Source: Paenibacillus tritici (GTDB lineage Bacteria > Bacillota > Bacilli > Paenibacillales > Paenibacillaceae). From it: a stretch of DNA of 64,000 nucleotides. The position numbers and the translations under genes were made by a program. The stretch spans positions 300,303-364,302 of the forward strand of contig NZ_JABMKX010000009.1 of assembly GCF_013204885.1 (NCBI RefSeq). Direction: 5' to 3'. The stretch's first letter is position 1. Every line of letters begins with the position of its first letter. The notes under the pieces were generated by a model that saw only the letters and a program-made list of their open reading frames with translations, had not been told where the DNA came from and did not search any database. Shown here in pieces: positions 7,478-15,828 of the stretch.

Positions 7478-10360
7478 TTGGCACATGAAAGTATAGTAAT
7501 TAAGGGCGCAAGGGCCCATAACCTCAAAAACATCGACGTAACGATTCCGCGTGACCGCTTCGTCGTGCTGACGGGACTGAGCGGCTCGGGCAAATCGTCC
7601 CTGGCCTTCGATACCATCTATGCGGAAGGTCAGCGCCGGTATGTGGAGTCATTGTCTGCGTATGCCCGCCAGTTCCTGGGCCAGATGGAGAAGCCGGATG
7701 TAGATTCCATTGAAGGACTCTCCCCGGCGATATCAATTGACCAGAAGACTACGAGCCGTAACCCGCGTTCGACAGTAGGTACGGTTACCGAAATCTATGA
7801 CTATCTGCGGCTGCTTTTTGCCCGGGTCGGTCATCCCCACTGCCCGGATCATGGAATTGAGATCACCTCACAGACCGTTGAGCAGATGGTTGACCGGATC
7901 ATGCAGTACCCGGAGAAGACCCGCCTGCAGATCCTGGCTCCGGTCATTTCCGGCCGCAAGGGTGAGCATAAGGGTCTGTTCACGGATATCTCGAAGCAAG
8001 GTTTCGTCCGTGTACGTGTGGACGGTGAACTGCGTGAAGTAACGGAAGATATTGTCCTGGAGAAGAATAAGAAGCATACGATCGAAGTGGTCGTGGACCG
8101 GATTGTGATTAAGGAAGATATCGCGACCCGCCTAACCGATTCCCTGGAGACCGCACTGAAGCTGTCGGGCGGTCAGATTCTGGTGGATGTGATGGGCCAG
8201 GAGGAGCTTTTGTTCAGTGCAAGCTTCGCTTGTCCGGTCTGCGGATTCAGCATAGAAGAACTGGCGCCGCGCATGTTCTCCTTCAACAGCCCATTTGGGG
8301 CCTGCCCTGAATGTGACGGGCTCGGGATGAACATGGTCGTTGACCCTGATCTGCTAATCCCGGATACGGAGAAGTCGATTGAGGAAGGGGCGTTCCTGGC
8401 CTGGACAGGCAGTACGTCCAACTACTATCCGCAGTTTCTGAAATCAGTGTGTGAGCATTTCAAAATACCGCAGAATGTGCCTGTCAGCAGCCTGTCGCCG
8501 GAGCATATGGCCAAGCTGCTGCACGGAACGGGCAGCGAGAAGATCCGCTTCCGGTATGAGAATGACTTCGGCCAGCGCAAAGACGCCCTCGTTGCCTTTG
8601 AGGGGATTATTCCGAATCTGGAACGCCGTTACCGCGATACGGCCTCTGAAGGCATCCGTGAGTTCATAGAAGGCTTCATGAGCGCCAAGCCATGCCATTC
8701 GTGTAAAGGCAAACGGCTCAAAAAGGAAATTCTGGCTGTGACCATTAACGGGCAGAATGTTTCCGATGTTACGGATCTTTCGATTGGTGATTGTCTGGAC
8801 TTCTTCGGAGATCTCAAGCTTAGTGAGAAAGAAACAGCTATCGCCAATCTGATCCTCAAGGAGATCAGCAGCCGGCTCGGCTTCCTGGTGAATGTGGGCT
8901 TGAATTACCTGACTCTTAGCCGTGCAGCGGGGTCGCTATCCGGCGGGGAAGCCCAGCGGATCAGGCTGGCTACCCAGATCGGCTCTAGTCTGATGGGTGT
9001 CCTCTATATTCTGGACGAGCCGAGTATCGGTCTGCATCAGCGGGACAACGACCGGCTGATTGCCACGCTCGGACATATGCGCGATCTGGGCAATACGCTG
9101 ATTGTCGTTGAGCATGATGAGGATACGATGATGGCGGCTGATTACATTATTGATATCGGGCCGGGTGCCGGTAAACATGGCGGTCAGGTGATTGCCCAGG
9201 GGACACCGCAGGAAATTATGCAGGATGCGAACTCCCTGACCGGTGAATATCTAAGCGGACGCAAGTTCATTCCGGTGACTGCCAAGCGGCGGCCTACCGA
9301 TAATGAACGCTGGATCGAGATTCGCGGAGCCAAAGAGAATAATCTGAAGAATGTGAATGTGAAGATTCCGCTTGGTGTCTTCACAGCGGTAACCGGAGTG
9401 TCCGGCTCCGGCAAATCTTCGCTCATTAATGAGATTCTATACAAGAGTCTGGCACGCCAGCTCAATAAGGCGGTCAAGGTCCGTCCGGGCTTGCACAAAG
9501 AAATCCGCGGTCTGGAGAATCTGGATAAGGTCATCGAAATTGACCAGTCCCCCATCGGTCGTACCCCGCGCTCTAATCCGGCTACGTATACAGGCGTATT
9601 CGATGATATCCGCGATCTGTTCTCCAAGACCAATGAGGCCAAGGTGCGCGGCTTCCAGAAGGGGCGCTTCAGCTTCAATGTGAAGGGCGGCCGCTGCGAG
9701 GCTTGCCGTGGAGACGGGATCATCAAGATTGAGATGCACTTCCTGCCGGATGTATACGTACCTTGCGAAGTCTGCAAGGGCAAACGTTATAACCGCGAGA
9801 CGCTGGAAGTGAAATATAAAGGCAAGAATATCTCCGATGTGCTGGAGATGACCGTTGAGGATGCCACGGAGTTCTTCAAGAATATCCCGCGCATTCACCG
9901 CAAAATGCAAACCTTGCTCGATGTGGGTCTGGGTTACATCAACATCGGCCAGCCGGGAACCACCTTATCCGGCGGCGAAGCCCAGCGCGTGAAGCTGGCT
10001 TCCGAGCTGTACCGCCGCAGTACCGGTAAGACCCTTTATATCCTGGATGAGCCAACAACCGGCCTGCATGTGGACGACATTGGCCGTCTGCTTGAGGTGC
10101 TGCACCGCCTGGTGGATTCCGGTGAATCCGTCCTGGTCATTGAGCATAACCTGGACGTTATCAAGACAGCCGATTACATTATTGACATGGGGCCGGAAGG
10201 CGGCAGCGGCGGCGGTACCGTCCTTGCCACCGGAACGCCGGAGAAGCTGATTACTGTCGGCGAATCCTACACGGGCCGGTATCTGAAGCCCATCCTGATC
10301 CGTGATACAGAACGTACGCAGGCGATGGAGCTGGAGCTGCAGACCTCTGAGACGGTGTAA
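7478..10360 (+). CDS. uvrA: UvrABC excinuclease subunit A
   Basis: 960 residues, standard length. UvrA is the dimeric ABC-type ATPase that finds DNA damage and loads UvrB. It has two ATPase modules: Walker A GLSGSGKSS at residues 33-41 and GVSGSGKSS near 641, with signatures LSGGEAQR near 487 and 830. Zinc-binding CPVC...CPEC (about 251-280) and CEAC...CEVC (about 740-767) are intact. The start is TTG at 7478 with AAAGGAGAGG five bases upstream; no earlier in-frame start fits. It is followed by short repeats and a strong terminator. Confidence 0.97.
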   Translation: MAHESIVIKGARAHNLKNIDVTIPRDRFVVLTGLSGSGKSSLAFDTIYAEGQRRYVESLSAYARQFLGQMEKPDVDSIEGLSPAISIDQKTTSRNPRSTVGTVTEIYDYLRLLFARVGHPHCPDHGIEITSQTVEQMVDRIMQYPEKTRLQILAPVISGRKGEHKGLFTDISKQGFVRVRVDGELREVTEDIVLEKNKKHTIEVVVDRIVIKEDIATRLTDSLETALKLSGGQILVDVMGQEELLFSASFACPVCGFSIEELAPRMFSFNSPFGACPECDGLGMNMVVDPDLLIPDTEKSIEEGAFLAWTGSTSNYYPQFLKSVCEHFKIPQNVPVSSLSPEHMAKLLHGTGSEKIRFRYENDFGQRKDALVAFEGIIPNLERRYRDTASEGIREFIEGFMSAKPCHSCKGKRLKKEILAVTINGQNVSDVTDLSIGDCLDFFGDLKLSEKETAIANLILKEISSRLGFLVNVGLNYLTLSRAAGSLSGGEAQRIRLATQIGSSLMGVLYILDEPSIGLHQRDNDRLIATLGHMRDLGNTLIVVEHDEDTMMAADYIIDIGPGAGKHGGQVIAQGTPQEIMQDANSLTGEYLSGRKFIPVTAKRRPTDNERWIEIRGAKENNLKNVNVKIPLGVFTAVTGVSGSGKSSLINEILYKSLARQLNKAVKVRPGLHKEIRGLENLDKVIEIDQSPIGRTPRSNPATYTGVFDDIRDLFSKTNEAKVRGFQKGRFSFNVKGGRCEACRGDGIIKIEMHFLPDVYVPCEVCKGKRYNRETLEVKYKGKNISDVLEMTVEDATEFFKNIPRIHRKMQTLLDVGLGYINIGQPGTTLSGGEAQRVKLASELYRRSTGKTLYILDEPTTGLHVDDIGRLLEVLHRLVDSGESVLVIEHNLDVIKTADYIIDMGPEGGSGGGTVLATGTPEKLITVGESYTGRYLKPILIRDTERTQAMELELQTSETV

Positions 10361-10384
10361 CTGTAGGAAGAGCAGATAGAACCC

Positions 10385-10430
10385 GAGTAACCCAAATAAC
10401 CTCAATAACCTCAATAACCCAAATAACCCA
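10385..10430. repeat. Nine-bp tandem repeats (AATAACCCA/AATAACCTC)
   Basis: Five consecutive nine-base units of the form RRTAACCYM run into the 5' arm of the uvrA terminator; the last unit itself forms that arm. The array may be slippage copies of the terminator arm. Confidence 0.7.
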
Positions 10431-10462
10431 TGACCCCTCGTAGGGGGCCTGGGTTATTTTAT
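10422..10462 (+). terminator. Terminator after uvrA
   Basis: AATAACCCA-TGA-CCCCT-CGT-AGGGG-GCC-TGGGTTATT hairpin followed by TTATAA. Confidence 0.85.
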
Positions 10463-10537
10463 AATATAAGCATATATGCGCTGGGGAAACGAAGCTTAAC
10501 CCTGATTAGTAGTGGCCGGCCACCGGGGATAGCGGAC

Positions 10538-10672
10538 GCAGTTGGAAATAAGGCACTTAATACTGCCGAAACCGAGTGTTACGAGTCAGCAGGTGGAAAA
10601 AGTCCATGTAATCCACGGAACTCTACCGATTCAGCAGAAATCGAGCCGATTAAGTGTTGTTTTTCCAACTGC
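10538..10672. repeat. 135-bp palindromic intergenic element with 23-bp imperfect terminal inverted repeats
   Basis: The left end GCAGTTGGAAATAAGGCACT and the right end, read in reverse complement, GCAGTTGGAAAAACAACACT (then TAA in both) match at 18 of 23 positions with identical outer ten bases. There is no open frame. The sequence type is reminiscent of dispersed palindromic repeats in Paenibacillus intergenic regions (memory, not searched). Confidence 0.65.
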
Positions 10673-10813
10673 TTCCTATCAATATTCTAGTGACGTCAAA
10701 TTAGATGTGCTAATTCCACTTATTGTCACCCGCCGCTCCGCAATCCGAACCGTGCGTAAACACACGCCACAGTAAAGGTTACTTGGTCATCTTTTTCTGT
10801 TATCGGCTACCTG

Positions 10814-11053
10814 CTACAACTCACTGCGGATACCGAGGATGAATTTGAAACGGCTGCTGGTTTTTTGCATTCTTTTGAAGCCTTCCCGGGAATCCGCAAT
10901 CCATACCGTTCTTCTGATCCAGACTCTCAGGTATACGGAGCGGAATTTAACCGGTCTGATTATTCCTTTGGCCTCGGTCTCTGTACCATCCGGCTGTTCC
11001 ATCTCTGTTCGCACAAACCACGTATTTCCGATTCCGAATTCGATGTATTTCAA
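10814..11053 (-). CDS. Small DUF3977-like protein
   Basis: 79 residues starting at a TTG (11053-11051) with AGGTGA seven bases upstream; a longer frame continues to 11230 without a good ribosome binding site, so the short form is preferred. The sequence (M)KYIEFGIGNTWFVRTEME, DGTE, a basic IRPVKFRSVYLRVWI segment and a terminal FKFILGI block resembles, from memory, the small DUF3977 family of Bacillales. Function unknown; no signal peptide or membrane helix. It stands alone between two palindromic elements and has no convincing terminator. Confidence 0.65.
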   Translation of the reverse strand: MKYIEFGIGNTWFVRTEMEQPDGTETEAKGIIRPVKFRSVYLRVWIRRTVWIADSREGFKRMQKTSSRFKFILGIRSEL

Positions 11054-11138
11054 GCGAGTGTCACCTATCTTCCTGTAGCCTGTTCTCTTGATTCCAAAAG
11101 GCATTCCGGTAGTGAATAGGATTAATTGTACCATTATC

Positions 11139-11356
11139 CTATATAGATTGTACTTGAGAATATACAGACAGGGAAAAGTGACGGAGGAGAATTTTGGAAC
11201 TGTAGGAGCGTTAGCGTCCGCCTTTGTCACCGGACTTCTACCGCGATTAGCGGTCCCAAATCAAGAAGTCTGGGGACAACAGCGGCCGGAGGGCCAAACA
11301 TTCTCTGGAGTCACGGCAATCCCAGAACGGAAAACTCACAAGTGCAATCTATATAG
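11139..11356. repeat. MITE-like nested palindromic element, about 218 bp
   Basis: The outer inverted repeats are CTATATAGATTGTACTTGAG (11139-11158) and, on the right, CTCACAAGTGCAATCTATAT ending at 11356. Nested inside, GTGACGGAGGAGAATTTTGG (11178-11197) faces CCAAACATTCTCTGGAGTCA (11294-11313). Further in, GCGTCCGCC...GGCCGGAGG and CCGGACTTCT...AAGAAGTCTGG also pair. The transcript would fold into one long imperfect hairpin. There is no coding capacity. Confidence 0.7.
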
Positions 11357-11684
11357 ACAAAAATTAATCTGGCGTCAGGCAAGCAAGACTGGCATATTTA
11401 GAGCATGTCACCCGTAAGATTCAATGAGAAGATTTTGTGTTGAATGAATAGCAGCGGGTGATGTGAAGATTGCGCGGAATAGCTCCTTGATAACCGGATA
11501 ACAAGCAGCCGTCAATGTGAAATATCCCTGAATCACAGCTGAATTCGGCCATTTGAAAATTTTTTGTGACAAAACTAACGTTTTTAAAATATTTCTATTG
11601 CGTGACTGAAATGGTAACGATAACATAGAAGGTGATATGGATTAGAGGAACTTGCTTGACAACACTTTCAGGGAGGGATTGCCC
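11357..11684. other. A+T-rich gap before the small membrane gene
   Basis: No credible gene; a 72-codon minus-strand frame lacks a ribosome binding site. A possible promoter for the next gene is TTGCGT-N17-TAACAT at about 11597-11625. Confidence 0.4.
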
Positions 11685-11894
11685 ATGCTGCTTGCAGAAG
11701 CTGCCGCGCAAGAGCCGTCTAAATTTCATACCTTCGACGCGTTTATGATTGTATTCACCATCCTGATTCTTATCGGTGTGGTCCGTCTATTGAAAGCTCC
11801 GCAGAAGAACAAGTTTGCGATCGGCTTCGGAGTAGTGAGCCTGCTGGTTTTTGTGGTCTCCGATTATGCAATGATTATGAATTGGTTCAGCTAA
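11685..11894 (+). CDS. Small membrane protein (DUF2759-like)
   Basis: 69 residues from the ATG at 11685, chosen because GGGAGGG sits at the right distance; an upstream in-frame ATG at 11652 has no site. Two hydrophobic helices (about residues 18-34 and 43-62) flank a short basic loop RLLKAPQKNK, and the protein ends NWFS. Size and topology resemble the YqgW/DUF2759 family of Bacillales, which is a weak assignment from memory. It is followed by its own terminator. Confidence 0.6.
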   Translation: MLLAEAAAQEPSKFHTFDAFMIVFTILILIGVVRLLKAPQKNKFAIGFGVVSLLVFVVSDYAMIMNWFS

Positions 11895-11930
11895 GTAAGG
11901 CACACATAACTTCAGATGCACCAGCTTACT

Positions 11931-11977
11931 AAAGACACCTTTACCCGCCGGCGGCGATCCTAAAGGCGTCTTTTTTT
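11931..11977 (+). terminator. Terminator after the small membrane gene
   Basis: AAAGACACCTTTA pairs with TAAAGGCGTCTTT, followed by seven T. Confidence 0.85.
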
Positions 11978-12021
11978 AGAATATAAGTTACAGGTTTCAC
12001 ATGGATGAAGGGGAGAGGGCG

Positions 12022-13206
12022 ATGGAGATGAGGAGAAAAGGGATTGCCCGAAGCAGTACGCTTCTGCCGGGTGTTCTGCTGCTGGCATTGTCGGGGTTCA
12101 TAAGTGTGCCCGGTGCTGTACATGGGGCGGTCTACGGGGAGCCAGCGCCACTAGCGGCAGACAGAGAGACATCTGTGAATGTAATACAGGTTGGACAAGC
12201 AGGTGGGGGCAACCCCAGGAGTAAAGAGCAAGGGGGCAAACCAGCCACGGACCCGGTTCCGTCCATCATCCGCGCGGTATCGCCGTCTGTGGTAGGCATT
12301 ATCGGCAAAGCCGGCGGGGAAGCCAGCGGCCCGGATGACCGTTACAATCTGACACACGGCTCCGGCATTATCGTCAAGGCGGACGGGTGGATCATTACCA
12401 ATGCGCATGTGATGGAAGGGCTGCAGAATGCGGTAGCGGTCACTTCGGATGGGACAAGCTATAACATCACAGATACATACCTGGATGAGTTCAGTGATCT
12501 TGCTCTTATCAAAATCAAAGCCAAATCCCTGAAGCCCGCCACCTTCGCGGGTAGTTCAGCCAGCCTGCAGGTAGGAGAAAAGGTCATAGCGATCGGGACG
12601 CCCATCTCGTTCACGCTGAGAAATTCAGCTACGGTGGGCGTAATTAGCGGTCTTAATCGTTCGGTGGATGCGGCCTACCGGCTGATCCAGAGCGACACGG
12701 CCATCAATCCCGGCAACAGCGGAGGGCCGCTCGTGAGCATGAAGGGTGAGATCCTGGGAGTCAACAGCTTGAAGTTCGCAGCCGTGGGGGTGGAGAACAT
12801 GGGCTTCGCCATTCCGGCAGAGACGGTGAAGTACATCATGAATCAACTGCTCCAGTACGGAGAGGTACGGCGTCCGAGCCTCGGGGTAGAGCTGGAGGAG
12901 AGCTGGCCTGTGATTGTCGGACTGCCCGGGCAGGAGCCGCTAACAGTTACGAAGGTGGTCACAGCGGAAGCACGCAAGGCAGGAATTGCCGCCGGAGATG
13001 CGCTGTATGCGATTGACGGGCACCGGGTAACCTCGCTTGTGGATGTCAATGAATTATTCAAACGGTACAAGCCAGGGGCGGTGGTCAAGCTGCTCATGCA
13101 GAGCGAGGGCGATATCGTTGCCAGAAGCCTTGTACTTGGACAGGGTGACCCTCTGGTGAGTGCCGTGGATACGGAGGAGGATGCCGATGATCAGCCCAAA
13201 AAGTAA
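12022..13206 (+). CDS. HtrA/DegP-like trypsin-type serine protease with PDZ domain
   Basis: 394 residues from the ATG at 12022, preceded by GGGGAGAGGG; an ATG at 12001 lies upstream of that site. A signal peptide or membrane anchor (about residues 10-38) is followed by the trypsin-like domain with the full triad: H129 in TNAHV, D159 in SDLALIKI, S233 in GNSGGP. A PDZ domain follows (about 275-375). Its role is extracytoplasmic protein quality control in this family. It lacks the long charged cytoplasmic N-terminus of B. subtilis HtrA. The last 20 bases overlap the next gene, which is also exported, so the two are co-expressed. Confidence 0.9.
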   Translation: MEMRRKGIARSSTLLPGVLLLALSGFISVPGAVHGAVYGEPAPLAADRETSVNVIQVGQAGGGNPRSKEQGGKPATDPVPSIIRAVSPSVVGIIGKAGGEASGPDDRYNLTHGSGIIVKADGWIITNAHVMEGLQNAVAVTSDGTSYNITDTYLDEFSDLALIKIKAKSLKPATFAGSSASLQVGEKVIAIGTPISFTLRNSATVGVISGLNRSVDAAYRLIQSDTAINPGNSGGPLVSMKGEILGVNSLKFAAVGVENMGFAIPAETVKYIMNQLLQYGEVRRPSLGVELEESWPVIVGLPGQEPLTVTKVVTAEARKAGIAAGDALYAIDGHRVTSLVDVNELFKRYKPGAVVKLLMQSEGDIVARSLVLGQGDPLVSAVDTEEDADDQPKK

Positions 13207-15145
13207 ACATGCAGCAAAGGCTGCCGGATCAGGGATGGGAGCGGGGGGGATGCGGCGTCTATTGTCTGCCATGCTGGCTGTATTAGTGCTGCTCGCTCTA
13301 TTTCCGGCACGGAATGCCTATGCGGCAGAAGGGTCTTTGCTGGAGCTAAGTATACAAGCAGGCAGTACCTCGGCAACTGTTAACGGGGAACCAGTCACGA
13401 TTCAGCAGCCTTTTTCCGAGAATGGAACGCTGATGGTACCGCTGGGTATCTTCAAAAAAGCCTTCGGCAGCACCGTCTCCCTGGAAGGAGAAGATGTGGT
13501 GAAGGTCATGTATGGCCCGCATACCGGTGCAATGACGATAGGGGGGACTACTGCCTGGAAGGATGGCGTCAAAATCAAGCTGGCTGCGTCTCCGCGGATG
13601 GTATCCGGTGTGCTGATGGTGCCGCTTAGGTTCGTTGCCGGGGTACTGGGTGCACGGGTTACTCCGGCAGGCGGCGGGGGCATACGGGTTACACTGGCTC
13701 CTTCACTGGCTGTAACAGCCGTTGACACGCAGGGCGGGATTGACAGCGATATCGGCAAAACCCGGATTGGCAACAGTTACCTGACATGGAGCATGAACTA
13801 CCCGCCCGGGCTCGTTGTTGGCGACAGCGGCGGGGATGAGGGCGTAGCGACTTTTACGAGTGCAGAGAATGATTATTATCTGGAGGTGCATGCTTCGCCG
13901 CTTGCGGTTCCGTTAGATCCCGAAGGGCTCCTGGAGAATCTGGTGGGGTCATCGCAGGAAGGCGGGGAGATTGTGCTGGACCGGGAGACGGTTCCTGAGG
14001 CCACAACTCCATACGCCAGGACGGTCAGCAAGGATTCCAGCGGGGCGCTGTGGGAAGGCAGGCAATATTATGCGAATGGAAGGCTGTATGAGATTTATCT
14101 GACCGATGATAAGGCAGCGAATTATAAAGATCTGGGGAAGTATGCGGCGCTGCTGAACTCTTTTCAGCCCTCTTTTAACACTTCCGATTCCAGTATCCGT
14201 GACCTGTCCACCATCCACAACGGCCTGCGCGAGGCTTACAACGACGACTACGGCATTGCGCTTAAGGTTCCCGCAGACTGGAGTGCAGATGATCAGCAGC
14301 TCTATTATACGGGCAAACAGGGGAGTTATCTGCGGGTAAAAGTAAGCTCAGCCCCGGCAGGCTCCACGCTGGCAAGCTGGAATCAGGAGCTGCAGTCACA
14401 GCTCCAGGACACCTATGTGAGCGAAGCCTATACCTTGAAGGATAGCGTAGCAGGCAAGGTCTCCGGTGAGCCGGTACTGATTAATGAGCTTGGGCTTAAT
14501 CCGGGCAACGGCTGGAATACCGAATATCAGATTCTGCTGCTGAAGAACGGGTACCGTTATTATTTTGAATATGTTGCGGCTTCCAGTCAGCCAGGCGACA
14601 AAGAGCGGTTCACGGATGTGCTGAATTCGATTGATATTGATTTTGCACAGACCCAGGAGAATTTCGGACGTCTGGAGGTTGAAGACTACCCGCTGCTCAG
14701 CACGAAATTAATCACCAAAACCTCCAAGGCCTACGGCTACAAGATCGATATTCCGCGGCTGTGGACACCGGTTCAGGATCTGTTCGAGAGCCAGACCGTC
14801 GAATACCGCTTCACCGGCGGCCGCTTCCAGCTCTATGCCAGCCCCGAGGTTACGCCGGAGTATGCGCTCAGCCAGCTGCAGAGCTATTATCTGAACACCA
14901 AGAAGGACCCCAAAGGTCCGCAGGTGAAAAGCGTAGCAGAAACCGCCTTTGCCGGTGTGCCAGCCACGATACTTACTATTGAGCAGATCAAGAACAGTAT
15001 CCCCGTGGCCACGAAGATTATTATTTTCAGCAAAAACGATGTGGTCTATACGCTCACTGTCACGCTTAACGCTGCCAACGCCACAGCCAGCCAACAGGCG
15101 ACGCTGGAGAGGGTGCTGGGGTCGTTTGGGTGGGCTGGAGAGTAG
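13187..15145 (+). CDS. Secreted protein with copper-amine-oxidase-N 'stalk' domain
   Basis: 652 residues from the ATG at 13187, six bases after AGGAGG; this start overlaps the protease gene by 20 bases in another frame. A signal peptide ends near NAYA-AEG. Residues about 48-155 form a copper amine oxidase N-terminal-like domain with the pattern NGTLMVPLGIFKKAFG and VLMVPLRFVAGVLGA. The remaining 500 residues contain roughly three repeated segments of the type 'Y-x-I/L-x-I/V-P-x-x-W' (YGIALKVPADW, YGYKIDIPRLW), probably repeated beta domains. No catalytic motif. Possible wall-associated partner or substrate of the protease (inference). A terminator follows. Confidence 0.85.
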   Translation: MISPKSKHAAKAAGSGMGAGGMRRLLSAMLAVLVLLALFPARNAYAAEGSLLELSIQAGSTSATVNGEPVTIQQPFSENGTLMVPLGIFKKAFGSTVSLEGEDVVKVMYGPHTGAMTIGGTTAWKDGVKIKLAASPRMVSGVLMVPLRFVAGVLGARVTPAGGGGIRVTLAPSLAVTAVDTQGGIDSDIGKTRIGNSYLTWSMNYPPGLVVGDSGGDEGVATFTSAENDYYLEVHASPLAVPLDPEGLLENLVGSSQEGGEIVLDRETVPEATTPYARTVSKDSSGALWEGRQYYANGRLYEIYLTDDKAANYKDLGKYAALLNSFQPSFNTSDSSIRDLSTIHNGLREAYNDDYGIALKVPADWSADDQQLYYTGKQGSYLRVKVSSAPAGSTLASWNQELQSQLQDTYVSEAYTLKDSVAGKVSGEPVLINELGLNPGNGWNTEYQILLLKNGYRYYFEYVAASSQPGDKERFTDVLNSIDIDFAQTQENFGRLEVEDYPLLSTKLITKTSKAYGYKIDIPRLWTPVQDLFESQTVEYRFTGGRFQLYASPEVTPEYALSQLQSYYLNTKKDPKGPQVKSVAETAFAGVPATILTIEQIKNSIPVATKIIIFSKNDVVYTLTVTLNAANATASQQATLERVLGSFGWAGE

Positions 15146-15182
15146 GGGGATAATTAGTATCTTAAACAAGTGATGAAAACAG

Positions 15183-15223
15183 AAAAAACGTCCCAGGCTA
15201 CTAAGAGCCGGGACGTTTTTTTT
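15183..15223. terminator. Bidirectional terminator between the stalk-domain gene and rfbC
   Basis: AAAAAACGTCCC-A-GGCT ... AGCC-GGGACGTTTTTTTT; T tracts on both strands serve the converging genes. Confidence 0.85.
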
Positions 15224-15252
15224 GCTGAATGAAACTAAAGAATTTTATTTGG

Positions 15253-15807
15253 TTAATACACAAAATTATGCGTAACATCCTTTAAAAGCGGAGCTTTTTC
15301 ATCTTTGGCAGATAGCACGGGGGTAACATCAATCGGCCATTCAATGGCGATGGCAGGATCATTCCACAGAATGCCGCCATCGCATTCAGGCGCGTACAGC
15401 TCATCGCATTTGTACTGTACCTCAACATCCTCGGTTAGTGTCATGAAGCCGTGGGCGAACCCTTTTGGAATGAGAAGCTGTTTTTTGTTCTCGGCGGTCA
15501 GCTCAATTCCGAACCATTTGCCGTAAGATGGACTGCCTTGACGAATATCAACAGCTACATCAAAAATGGCCCCCCTTGTGCAGCGGACAAGCTTAGTTTG
15601 TGCCTTAGGGTTTAATTGGAAATGTAGCCCCCGCAGAGTCCCTTTTACAGCTGAATAGGATTGATTGTCCTGAACAAACTGATAATTAATGTTTTGTTCA
15701 TGAAATTTCGCCTCGCTGTAGGTCTCCATGAACCAGCCGCGGTGGTCTCCAAAGACCGCCGGTTCGACAACGAGAACATCTTCCAGATTGGTTTTGATAA
15801 ACTTCAT
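15253..15807 (-). CDS. rfbC: dTDP-4-dehydrorhamnose 3,5-epimerase
   Basis: 184 residues from the ATG at 15807 (a GTG three codons earlier is possible; AGAAAGAGTGG lies upstream of the ATG). Cupin-fold enzyme of dTDP-L-rhamnose synthesis that epimerises C3 and C5 of dTDP-4-keto-6-deoxyglucose. The family motifs FGDHRGWFMETYSE, GTLRGLHFQ (catalytic His) and LIPKGFAHGF are present. It lies 21 bases behind rfbA in the same operon; the matching rfbB and rfbD lie 26 kb away at 42.1-44.0 kb. Confidence 0.95.
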   Translation of the reverse strand: MKFIKTNLEDVLVVEPAVFGDHRGWFMETYSEAKFHEQNINYQFVQDNQSYSAVKGTLRGLHFQLNPKAQTKLVRCTRGAIFDVAVDIRQGSPSYGKWFGIELTAENKKQLLIPKGFAHGFMTLTEDVEVQYKCDELYAPECDGGILWNDPAIAIEWPIDVTPVLSAKDEKAPLLKDVTHNFVY

Positions 15808-15828
15808 CTTATCCACTCTTTCTATGGT

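Noticed and set aside
11408..11626. 72-codon minus-strand frame
   Set aside because: No ribosome binding site, no recognisable pattern, random composition of an A+T-rich gap.
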